A stretch of 5,372 bases of DNA from an uncultured Oscillospiraceae bacterium. Lineage in GTDB: Bacteria; Bacillota; Clostridia; Oscillospirales; Oscillospiraceae. Made by a program: the position numbers and the translations under genes. How positions within the stretch are numbered: the first letter of the stretch is position 1; each line of letters starts with the position of its first letter. The DNA is taken from contig CAJTSQ010000075.1 of the NCBI GenBank assembly GCA_910578735.1, forward strand, positions 1 through 5,372, read 5' to 3'. The notes under the pieces were generated by a model. The model saw nothing but the letters and a program-made list of their open reading frames with translations, did not search any database and was not told where the DNA came from. Of this stretch, positions 1-5,298 are shown one piece after another.

Positions 1-1102
1 AGTCATTGTCTACGCCGGTGATTTTGATGACTGCACCGGCAAGCCCTTTGGTTGGGTCGTCCGCATCCACTTTGCGGATACTGCCCTCGCCTGTGATGAC
101 CGGCGTATCAGTGAAGATAACCGTTACAGTCTTATCGCTGCCGCTGGGCAAAACCACATACTGTGGCCCAGCATTGTCGATCTCATAGTCGGCCGGCGGT
201 TCCAATTCTGTCACGGCATAGGTGCCAGCTTCCAAATTGGACAAAGTATAGGTGCCGTCCTGGCCTGTCACAATCTCTTTAGAGTAGGCGCCATTTTCAG
301 ATGCTACCAGGAATCGGGCGCCAGGCAGTCCCTTGTTGGGATTAGTAGAATCAACCTTTCTGACTGTGAGACCATATCTTTCCCGGATGACACTCAATTC
401 GCCCACCATAACGGCCTGAACATCATTGGAGGGGTGATAACTGGAGCCAGGGCCGGTATAGGCGTACTCATAGACTTCACACTCGCCCCACACGCCTTCA
501 GCGCCCAAATCCAGGATGTACTTGACCCGGTCACGGAAGGATATGCCGTCTATCAGGTCATCAATGCTGGAATAGTTTGTGTGTTCCAGGTTGTTGTAGA
601 CACACATCAGTTCCTCCGCACAGGCGGTCACAGGGTCCGACAGCAGACCAGCCTTGTACCGCCAGACAATGGCCTGTGTCCAGGCGTTCATTGTCCAGGT
701 GTAGTTGCTGTTCCAAACGGCGTTTTCACCCAAGGCAATCGCCCGGTCAGTAAAGACACCAGTGGAATGTGCGTAGAAGTAGGCCATCATCGTCTTGACG
801 GTGGGATCGGAGATGGGCTTGGGATTACCCCATGTATGGCCTTTCAGTGACCAGCCCATGCCCTTTCCTTTCTCCGCACAGAAGCCCATTGTACTCTTTC
901 CGTTGAGGCCGAAGTGCATCTGGTGCATATAGCACTCGCCCAGGGCCGGGGAATCATACTTGACTCCATTGTAGGCGCAGTCGTCCATCTTGATCGTATC
1001 CGGAGTAGCGGCCATAGCCGTCGTGGGCAGAAGCCCAAGCAGACAGACCAGCACCAGCAGGGCCGCGATCAGGCGGTTATGCGGTTTATGGATATTTTTC
1101 AT
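1..1102 (-). CDS. Thioester-domain/SpaA-type (Cna-B repeat) surface adhesin, 3' end cut off by window
   Basis: Large secreted surface protein; the first 367 residues are present and the frame is open to the window edge. Residues 1-32 form a signal peptide (basic start, hydrophobic core, TTAMAA cleavage region). Residues about 35-235 look like a thioester domain: C75 in MGFCAEKG and Q143 in WTQAIVWRY are the candidate Cys-Gln cross-link, as in 'Cys-Gln thioester bond-forming' surface proteins, which can bond covalently to target molecules. Residues 243-334 form a Cna-B/SpaA domain with the expected isopeptide set: K249 in VRKVD, E299 in VTELEPP and D332 in FTDTP. A second such domain opens at about 340 (K344 in IRKVD). 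The ATG at 1102 is preceded by GAGAAGGAGA; the nearby ATG at 1112 hits a stop after eight codons. A strong terminator lies only about 28 nt upstream, so expression may need read-through from the CAP gene. Further Cna-B repeats and an anchor motif are expected off-window. The SpaA call is firm; the thioester call is a motif reading. Confidence 0.88.
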   Translation of the reverse strand, partial: MKNIHKPHNRLIAALLVLVCLLGLLPTTAMAATPDTIKMDDCAYNGVKYDSPALGECYMHQMHFGLNGKSTMGFCAEKGKGMGWSLKGHTWGNPKPISDPTVKTMMAYFYAHSTGVFTDRAIALGENAVWNSNYTWTMNAWTQAIVWRYKAGLLSDPVTACAEELMCVYNNLEHTNYSSIDDLIDGISFRDRVKYILDLGAEGVWGECEVYEYAYTGPGSSYHPSNDVQAVMVGELSVIRERYGLTVRKVDSTNPNKGLPGARFLVASENGAYSKEIVTGQDGTYTLSNLEAGTYAVTELEPPADYEIDNAGPQYVVLPSGSDKTVTVIFTDTPVITGEGSIRKVDADDPTKGLAGAVIKITGVDND

Positions 1103-1129
1103 ATTTTGTCATTCTCCTTCTCGGCATAG

Positions 1130-1162
1130 AAAAAGACCTCTCAGCTTTGCTGAAAGGTCTTT
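1130..1162 (-). terminator. Rho-independent terminator after the CAP gene, possibly an attenuator for the adhesin gene
   Basis: Read on the minus strand: an 8-bp stem (AAAGACCT/AGGTCTTT, 1132-1139 with 1155-1162), one mismatch (1140/1154), five more pairs (1141-1145 with 1149-1153) and a 3-nt loop, followed by TTTTT (1134-1130). It lies 17 nt after the stop of the CAP gene. Only about 28 nt separate it from the adhesin start codon, and those bases are taken up by the adhesin ribosome binding site (about 1113-1120), leaving no room for a separate promoter. Confidence 0.85.
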
Positions 1163-1179
1163 GTTTGCCGGTTATTCAG

Positions 1180-2148
1180 TTATTCGTACGGGTTGTGGGT
1201 ACCCGGCATTCCGATGAACATAAAGCAGAACGTAGCTCCCCTATCATTTTCGGTAACACCGACACCCAAACTGCCGCCGCCCGCATCGATCATGGTCTCA
1301 AAGTGTCCAGGCGAACTGATCCAGTTATCGACGGCACGTTGGGCGATATCCGCTGGCCCCGCACCGGTAAATGCCGTCAGATTGCAACCAAAACCGTGCG
1401 GGTAGCCGAATGCGATGGCAGCTTCACATTCCTCCTTTGTGTCGTGCCAGGAATACTGCTTATTAGACATGGTTTGGGCCGCATTCATCAGGGCGTCATC
1501 GACAGGCAGTTCCGGCACACCATTGGCTACGCGGGTCTGGTTAATCAGCCGGATCATCTCCAGCCGAATCTCCATATTGATATTCAAATTGGCGCTGCTC
1601 CCAGGGTTCCCGCTGGCAGGGTCTGCGGGTTCCACCGTGATGGGCACGTTTCCCGTCTGGCCGTCCGGGGCGGTCACCGTGATAATCGTCGTGCCAGGGG
1701 TTTTTGTGTTGACCGTCCAATAGTTAAGGACTTTCGCCACACTGGCTACAGCGGGATTGCTGGAGGTCACAGTATAGTCCGAACGGCTGGGAGAAATAAT
1801 CAGGGAACTGGTTACACCCTCCTTCAGTGTGCTCCCCTTGATGCTGCCTACCCGGATAGAAGCACTGTCCTGTGCAGGAGCTTCGCCGGTATAGGGGGCA
1901 TCGCTGTCGATCTGGACAGCTTGACCGTCCCAGTAGACATTGAAGCCAACCATTTGTCCGATGTCCCGGAGTTTGACATAGTTGCTGCCGCCAATGTTGT
2001 ACGCATTCATCTGGACCGGGACACCGTCCACATAGGCTATCTGGGGAGCGTATTCCGCCATGACTCCGGTGGCATAGGCTACGCCGCCTCCGAACAGCAT
2101 CACGCCGGTGAGCAGTCCTGCCACAAAGCTTAATGTATGCTTTTTCAT
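1180..2148 (-). CDS. Secreted CAP/SCP-domain protein with copper amine oxidase-N-like and Ig-like domains
   Basis: 322-aa exported protein. Residues 1-30 are a signal peptide or membrane anchor (KKH, then a hydrophobic stretch to about 27). Residues 36-82 resemble the copper amine oxidase N-terminal-like domain common in Firmicute wall proteins (YVDGVPVQMNAY, NYVKLRDIGQMVGFNVYWDG). Residues about 97-173 are an Ig-like/BIG2-type beta domain (TSSNPAVASV, PGTTIITVTAPDG). Residues 194-315 are a CAP/SCP (PR-1-like) domain: LINQTRVANGVPELPVDDAL, SWHD (H235) and WISSPGHFETMI (W276, H282). The usual GEN motif reads GCN, with C255 where Glu normally sits, so the classical CAP cavity residue is replaced. 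The start at 2148 is chosen because AGGAGG (2157-2162) lies 8 nt upstream and the promoter -10 box at 2182-2187 excludes the longer frame starting at 2190. The gene has its own promoter and terminator and appears monocistronic, apart from read-through into the adhesin. The substrate or ligand is unknown. Confidence 0.9.
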   Translation of the reverse strand: MKKHTLSFVAGLLTGVMLFGGGVAYATGVMAEYAPQIAYVDGVPVQMNAYNIGGSNYVKLRDIGQMVGFNVYWDGQAVQIDSDAPYTGEAPAQDSASIRVGSIKGSTLKEGVTSSLIISPSRSDYTVTSSNPAVASVAKVLNYWTVNTKTPGTTIITVTAPDGQTGNVPITVEPADPASGNPGSSANLNINMEIRLEMIRLINQTRVANGVPELPVDDALMNAAQTMSNKQYSWHDTKEECEAAIAFGYPHGFGCNLTAFTGAGPADIAQRAVDNWISSPGHFETMIDAGGGSLGVGVTENDRGATFCFMFIGMPGTHNPYE

Positions 2149-2156
2149 GTTTGATT

Positions 2157-2162
2157 CCTCCT
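2157..2162 (-). promoter_or_regulatory. Ribosome binding site deciding the CAP gene start
   Basis: AGGAGG on the minus strand, 8 nt before the ATG at 2148. It places the start 14 codons inside the longest open frame. Confidence 0.9.
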
Positions 2163-2181
2163 GTTCTTTGTATTCACCATA

Positions 2182-2210
2182 ATTATACAAATAAGCAGGG
2201 GAATTTACAA
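2182..2210 (-). promoter_or_regulatory. Housekeeping (sigma-A type) promoter of the CAP gene
   Basis: On the minus strand: -35 TTGTAA (2210-2205), a 17-nt spacer, and a perfect -10 TATAAT (2187-2182). The predicted transcript starts near 2175, giving a leader of about 27 nt before the ATG at 2148. It begins just past the sortase stop codon (2216), so it separates the CAP gene from the sortase unit. No operator-like repeat was seen. Confidence 0.8.
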
Positions 2211-2215
2211 CGCAG

Positions 2216-3016
2216 CTACCTCACTTCCCGGGCCTGAACGCACCAGCGCATGTTCCGGACATCCTGGACGCAGGTGACAAGGGTGATCAGGTTGTCATTC
2301 GTGCGCTCCAGCCGGGAGAAGTCTGTCTCCTCGATCTGGCCGACAAAAAAGACCTCATACGTTCTGGTACCCAACTGGGTAGTGTATGTAATTTGGTCTC
2401 CAGCCTTCAGAGTGTGAATTTTACCAAAGTGGTTTGTCACGCCTCTGTTGTGGCCGGCGATTCCCACGTTGCCATCCCAGCAGGAAGTGGATTTGAAATG
2501 CCCCGCTCCTTTCGCCAGGCTCTCCAGGCTTTCCGTCTCATAGACTTTGACATTTACCCCGATGCTGGGAATCTTCAGCTGCCCGATGCTGCCGTCCGAG
2601 TAATAGAGATCGTCCGGCAGTGTAAAGGGAATGGAGGAGGTGGAGACGGTAACATCGCTCGTTGGCGGTATTACAGACTCAGCGGGCGGATAATAGGCGG
2701 TACTGCCTCCGATGGGAACCGCAGCAGCATTACTCGTCTGAGATTGTGCCTGCGGAAGCAGCACAGTCCCGCTCCCAGTCTGATAGGACTCAGGACTGCC
2801 GAAGGGCGGCGGAACGACAGCCGAATTCTTGCTGCGGTCGATATTGCTCTGTTCTGTCACGCCGCCGCCCACCACTGTGACCTGATCCACCGAAGTGGGG
2901 GACGCAAACAGGGGATCCTCCGGGCCGTCGATGTTATACTCGGCCGCCATGGCCGTCGTGGCCATCGTCATGGTGAGCATCAGCGCCACCCCGGCGATTA
3001 TCAGCAGTCTCTTCAT
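2216..3016 (-). CDS. Sortase (cysteine transpeptidase) with signal peptide and long linker
   Basis: 266-aa transpeptidase expected to cleave a sorting motif between Thr and Gly and attach the protein to the cell wall or to a pilus subunit. Catalytic residues are visible: H189 in GIAGHNRG, C249 in TLVTC and R257 in NMRWCV. The catalytic domain covers about residues 128-266; the class (B, D or other) cannot be fixed by eye. Residues 1-25 form a hydrophobic leader ending in TTAMAAEY, which looks cleavable, and no second membrane helix follows. Residues 30-125 are a Pro/Ser/Thr/Gly-rich, low-complexity linker, much longer than in a minimal sortase. The ATG at 3016 has AAGGAG 10 nt upstream. The gene starts 83 nt inside the preceding PPQTG-protein gene, suggesting translational coupling and a dedicated enzyme-substrate pair. 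Confidence 0.93.
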   Translation of the reverse strand: MKRLLIIAGVALMLTMTMATTAMAAEYNIDGPEDPLFASPTSVDQVTVVGGGVTEQSNIDRSKNSAVVPPPFGSPESYQTGSGTVLLPQAQSQTSNAAAVPIGGSTAYYPPAESVIPPTSDVTVSTSSIPFTLPDDLYYSDGSIGQLKIPSIGVNVKVYETESLESLAKGAGHFKSTSCWDGNVGIAGHNRGVTNHFGKIHTLKAGDQITYTTQLGTRTYEVFFVGQIEETDFSRLERTNDNLITLVTCVQDVRNMRWCVQAREVR

Positions 3017-3914
3017 AGCTCATGCGCTCCTTTCGTTTCATCACAAAATAGGTTCCGCCCACACCGGCAGCCAGGGCGGCCAGGCCGAGAGCTGTCATAA
3101 CCGGCCATCCGGCTCCAGTCTGCGGCGGCTCCTCCTCTGTCACAGGTTCCGGGTCAGCAGGGGCGATAGGGGTGCCGGTGTAGATGACGGTATAGCGGAT
3201 AACCGTCACGCCGGTGCGATACACCTCTCCGGTGTAATTGGCAGTGGTGGTGTAGCCGGTGACATAGCTGACCGACTTACTTCCTCCGTAGGTGCAGATG
3301 GCCGTAAATCGGTCCCCGATCTCATAGTCATCCGCGTTATAGGTGTTGTCCGTTTGCCACAGGACATCCTGGAGCTTCAGTGTCTGGCCACCCTCTGTGA
3401 TGGTCTTGGGCAGGTGGTTGGTGTCTGCGCTGGCCAGATTGGGATAGCTGCGGGTGGCCGTGACAGGCTTGGTGGAGCTTCCATAACCGGAAGGCTCGGT
3501 TTTGATGCTGTCCAGCACCAAATGGAGCGTACCAGAGAATCCGTCCTCTGTGGTCGTCTCCTTATCCTGGGGCAGCAGCTCCAGGATAATCTCCATGTCT
3601 TTCTTGGCACTGTCCACAGATTCCGTCTGGGTAATGGTTTGGGTTTCGGAACCGATAACCACCTCCCGCAGAATGTCAGTGCATTCATACCTGGAACCGT
3701 CACGCTCAAAGGCCTCCATGGGAAGCATAGCAGGATCCGTATTGGGCGAGAGATCATAGACCTTGCGGATTTCTCTGGAGTCCTGATCGATGATGATGTC
3801 CACCGGCAGCAATGCCTCCGAATCTGACAGATTGGCGGACGCCGCCTGTGCAGGCAGCGCCAGCATGGTCAGCAGCAGAAGTGATACCGACAGGGAAATG
3901 AACCGTTTTCTCAC
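2934..3914 (-). CDS. Secreted cell-wall-anchored protein with PPQTG sorting signal
   Basis: 326-aa surface protein; I do not recognise its main domain. Residues 1-24 are a signal peptide (RKRF, hydrophobic core, PAQAA). Residues about 35-250 are a beta-rich extracellular region with Thr/Tyr-rich segments, followed by a Pro/Glu spacer (APADPEPVTEEE). Residues 263-267 are PPQTG, then a membrane helix (about 269-292) and a basic KRKER stop: a complete sorting signal. PPQTG fits the (S/P)PxTG pattern known for C. difficile sortase B, so the adjacent sortase is the likely enzyme. The start is GTG at 3914, with AAGGAGG 9 nt upstream; the in-frame upstream sequence reaches a stop with no better start. 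Oddity: about 29 residues follow the basic stop, ending in a His/Asp/Gly-rich tail (DAHHDDGHDGHGGRV), and residues 300-326 are encoded out of frame within the sortase leader. It lies 44 nt after the small membrane protein gene, probably in one operon. Confidence 0.88.
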   Translation of the reverse strand: MRKRFISLSVSLLLLTMLALPAQAASANLSDSEALLPVDIIIDQDSREIRKVYDLSPNTDPAMLPMEAFERDGSRYECTDILREVVIGSETQTITQTESVDSAKKDMEIILELLPQDKETTTEDGFSGTLHLVLDSIKTEPSGYGSSTKPVTATRSYPNLASADTNHLPKTITEGGQTLKLQDVLWQTDNTYNADDYEIGDRFTAICTYGGSKSVSYVTGYTTTANYTGEVYRTGVTVIRYTVIYTGTPIAPADPEPVTEEEPPQTGAGWPVMTALGLAALAAGVGGTYFVMKRKERMSYEETADNRRGGADAHHDDGHDGHGGRV

Positions 3915-3958
3915 TGGACTATTCCTCCTTTTTTCGTGTTTGGTTCATCCGCATTTGC

Positions 3959-4333
3959 TTAGGGCGTGTACTGTCCGCCCTGGATCAGCGGCTGCAGGTA
4001 TGCCACAGCAAAGCCCAGGGTGTTGAGCACAATCCAGGTGACGATGATTCGCTTGAGCCAGCTGGTGGCCTCGGACACGGCCCGCTCATTGCGGGAGATC
4101 ATGCGCACCAGCAGGGCAACGGACGCTGCGGTTACGGCCACAATGGTGCTGATCCCCACCAATTCACCGTATACATCGGCCATGATGGTGGAAAAGCGCG
4201 ACCAGATCGTGTCAGCCGCAGCTGCCGGTTGTGCGAACAGCACCATCATGTAACAGGTGCTTGCCGCAGCTTGAAACCAGCGTTGAAGCCGTTGGGGCTG
4301 ATGCCTCTGCGGCTTCTTACTACTTTGTGCCAT
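3959..4333 (-). CDS. Small two-helix membrane protein, VirB2/TrbC-like or DUF3852-like conjugation subunit
   Basis: 124-aa protein. The N-terminus is basic and Gln-rich (KKPQRHQPQRLQRW), followed by a hydrophobic signal-like stretch ending in AQPAAAAD (about 25-41). Two membrane helices follow: about 59-79 (LVGISTIVAVTAASVALLVR) and 96-116 (IIVTWIVLNTLGFAVAYL), joined by a charged loop (SRNERAVSEATSWLKR). This layout matches VirB2/TrbC pilin-like and DUF3852-type proteins of Gram-positive type IV secretion regions; choosing between these is from memory, not alignment. The ATG at 4333 has AAGGAGG 7 nt upstream, so the longer open frame to 4450 is rejected. It heads the unit with the PPQTG protein and the sortase. 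Expression may be controlled by the hairpins directly upstream. It could also be an unrelated small membrane protein. Confidence 0.75.
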   Translation of the reverse strand: MAQSSKKPQRHQPQRLQRWFQAAASTCYMMVLFAQPAAAADTIWSRFSTIMADVYGELVGISTIVAVTAASVALLVRMISRNERAVSEATSWLKRIIVTWIVLNTLGFAVAYLQPLIQGGQYTP

Positions 4334-4521
4334 ATTGGATCCTCCTTTCTCAAAAATGGGCAGAAAAATGCCCCTGGTGCGAACTGCTGCCATTCGCTCC
4401 AGGGGCGGCTTACTGCCATCGCCCAGTTTTGGACGATAACAGAATACCATATTTTCATCGCCATGTCATCGGCGCTGGCACTGCCAATTTTTCGCCAATT
4501 CTCTGCCATAGACCCTGCCAT
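4246..4521 (-). CDS. Possible small Trp-rich protein, coupled to the HTH gene (uncertain)
   Basis: 91-aa frame whose ATG overlaps the stop of the HTH gene as TGATG, with GGAGG (4529-4533) 7 nt upstream. That is the geometry of a translationally coupled gene. The product has six Trp residues (9, 25, 33, 41, 44, 64), a hydrophobic patch (IWYSVIVQNWAMAV) and a basic C-terminal third. Against it: the last 88 nt overlap the next gene in another frame, a candidate promoter and terminator-type hairpins lie inside it, I recognise no family, and the GGAGG is also part of the HTH gene's own codons. An untranslated leader explains the region as well or better. Confidence 0.3.
   Translation of the reverse strand: MAGSMAENWRKIGSASADDMAMKIWYSVIVQNWAMAVSRPWSEWQQFAPGAFFCPFLRKEDPIWHKVVRSRRGISPNGFNAGFKLRQAPVT
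4352..4406 (-). terminator. Two overlapping terminator-type hairpins before the small membrane protein gene
   Basis: Hairpin A on the minus strand: GCCCCTGG pairs with CCAGGGGC (4406-4399 with 4377-4370), one A/A mismatch, then GCGAA/TTCGC (4397-4393 with 4383-4379), a 9-nt loop, and a T5 run at 4368-4364. Hairpin B: GGGCA pairs with TGCCC (4373-4369 with 4362-4358) around a 6-nt loop, followed by ATTTTT (4357-4352). The two share 4370-4373 and cannot form fully at the same time. They end 5 nt before the ribosome binding site at 4341-4346. Hairpin A may end transcripts from the HTH gene or attenuate the downstream operon. Confidence 0.7.
4441..4469 (-). promoter_or_regulatory. Candidate promoter for the membrane protein-PPQTG protein-sortase unit
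   Basis: On the minus strand: -35 ATGACA (4469-4464, one mismatch from TTGACA), a 17-nt spacer, and an extended -10 TGGTATTCT (4449-4441). The predicted start near 4434 gives a leader of about 100 nt containing the two hairpins. The -10 hexamer matches consensus at only four of six positions, so this is a candidate. Confidence 0.5.
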
Positions 4522-5150
4522 CAATCTCCCTCCAGCAAAGTCAGCAGCTCAAGCCAGGCATCCAGGCACCCCGCAGGCGCTGTCCATAGCCGAATTGAGA
4601 GGATGTTGACAGCTTGCTGGCGCAGACGGTAGTAGTGGCGGTCGGAAATGCTCAGCCGATACAAAATCTCCGTGTGAGTCAGCTTTTCAGGCGTGAGGAA
4701 GGTCTGAAAGATGATATTATACATCATCTCTCCGTTTCCTGGCTTGTGACGCAGCACAGTCAGCGCTTCATTGATTCGGTCCAGCAGCAGCCTGGATTTC
4801 TGAATGCCGAGCAGCCTGTGCTCCAGCTTTGCATTACCCATGGCAAGCTGGGTGTCCACTGCACTGAGCAGTGTGTCCAGGTCCCGCAAAGGCCGGTCCA
4901 GTTCTTCCGCTACCTGCTGTGGAAAGCATTCCAACGCCCATACAATGTCCCGATAGTGTTTGAGCATCATCTGAGTGTTGTGGTACATATTGCGGCGCAG
5001 CGCTTGTTCCGCCTGACGGGCTCTGTCGTTTACAATGCTGGGGTCTTCCACGATCCCCCGGCGCTCCAGCAGCGCAATCAGCTGTTCCGTTTGGGGAGAA
5101 AATTCATTTTGCGGCAATTCACCACAAAGGGTCGCCTTCAAATCTGCCAT
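4521..5150 (-). CDS. Hypothetical protein with C-terminal helix-turn-helix (ArpU/sigma region 4-like)
   Basis: 209-aa soluble, helix-rich protein; I do not recognise the exact family. The body (about 20-135) is Leu/Arg/Gln-rich helical sequence. Residues about 150-186 (TPEKLTHTEILYRLSISDRH, then YYRLRQQAVNIL) have the spacing of a helix-turn-helix as in ArpU/RinA-type phage regulators or sigma region 4-like domains: a short helix, a turn at SISD, then a YYR-containing recognition helix. A DNA-binding regulatory role is inferred. The ATG at 5150 has GGAGG (5159-5163) 8 nt upstream; the longer frame would start with a TTG inside that site and is rejected. It precedes the leader and hairpins of the membrane protein/sortase unit, so it could regulate that unit, but no operator was identified. 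No convincing minus-strand promoter was found upstream, so it may be transcribed with a gene beyond the window. Confidence 0.8.
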   Translation of the reverse strand: MADLKATLCGELPQNEFSPQTEQLIALLERRGIVEDPSIVNDRARQAEQALRRNMYHNTQMMLKHYRDIVWALECFPQQVAEELDRPLRDLDTLLSAVDTQLAMGNAKLEHRLLGIQKSRLLLDRINEALTVLRHKPGNGEMMYNIIFQTFLTPEKLTHTEILYRLSISDRHYYRLRQQAVNILSIRLWTAPAGCLDAWLELLTLLEGD

Positions 5151-5241
5151 AGTCAATACCTCCAAAATCGAATGGCGGGCCGGTTTTTTGATCGGCTCTG
5201 GGCAAATGTCCAGATTCGACCGGGGAATACCCCTCTTTACC

Positions 5242-5270
5242 TTGGCAGTCCTCTATGAAACTCTTATAAT
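5242..5270 (+). promoter_or_regulatory. Near-consensus promoter pointing right, opposite to all genes seen
   Basis: Plus strand: -35 TTGGCA (5242-5247, one mismatch from TTGACA), exactly 17 nt, and a perfect -10 TATAAT (5265-5270); predicted start near 5277. No plus-strand start codon with a ribosome binding site follows before the window ends. It would drive either a divergent gene off-window or an antisense RNA to the gene tail at 5298-5372. Confidence 0.55.
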
Positions 5271-5288
5271 ACCTACACGGAGAAAAAT

Positions 5289-5298
5289 ACGCGCGCGT
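5289..5298. repeat. 10-bp perfect palindrome, candidate operator
   Basis: ACGCGCGCGT reads the same on both strands and is flanked by AT-rich sequence (AAAAAT on the left, TATATAG on the right). It begins about 12 nt after the predicted start of the plus-strand promoter, where a bound repressor could block transcription. A chance GC repeat is possible. Confidence 0.35.

Noticed and set aside
1147..2133. 328-codon plus-strand frame opposite the CAP gene
   Set aside because: It mirrors a minus-strand gene with clear domains, promoter, ribosome binding site and terminator; the translation shows no recognisable domain. The other long plus-strand frames (2393-3100, 2895-3827, 4614-5258) are rejected for the same reason.
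2770..2800. QTG within the sortase linker (SYQTGSG) as a self-sorting motif
   Set aside because: It lacks the Pro and is not followed by a membrane helix and basic tail, so it is probably coincidental.
4334..4450. Longer N-terminus for the small membrane protein
   Set aside because: It would be translated through both terminator-type hairpins and past the good AAGGAGG site that sits 7 nt before the ATG at 4333; the added residues look like noise.
5165..5195. Plus-strand GGCCGG followed by T6 as a terminator
   Set aside because: No stable stem forms before the T-run; only three or four pairs are possible.
5222..5233. GGGGAATACCCC short inverted repeat
   Set aside because: A 4-bp stem around a 4-nt loop with no extension and no clear position relative to a promoter; too weak to call.
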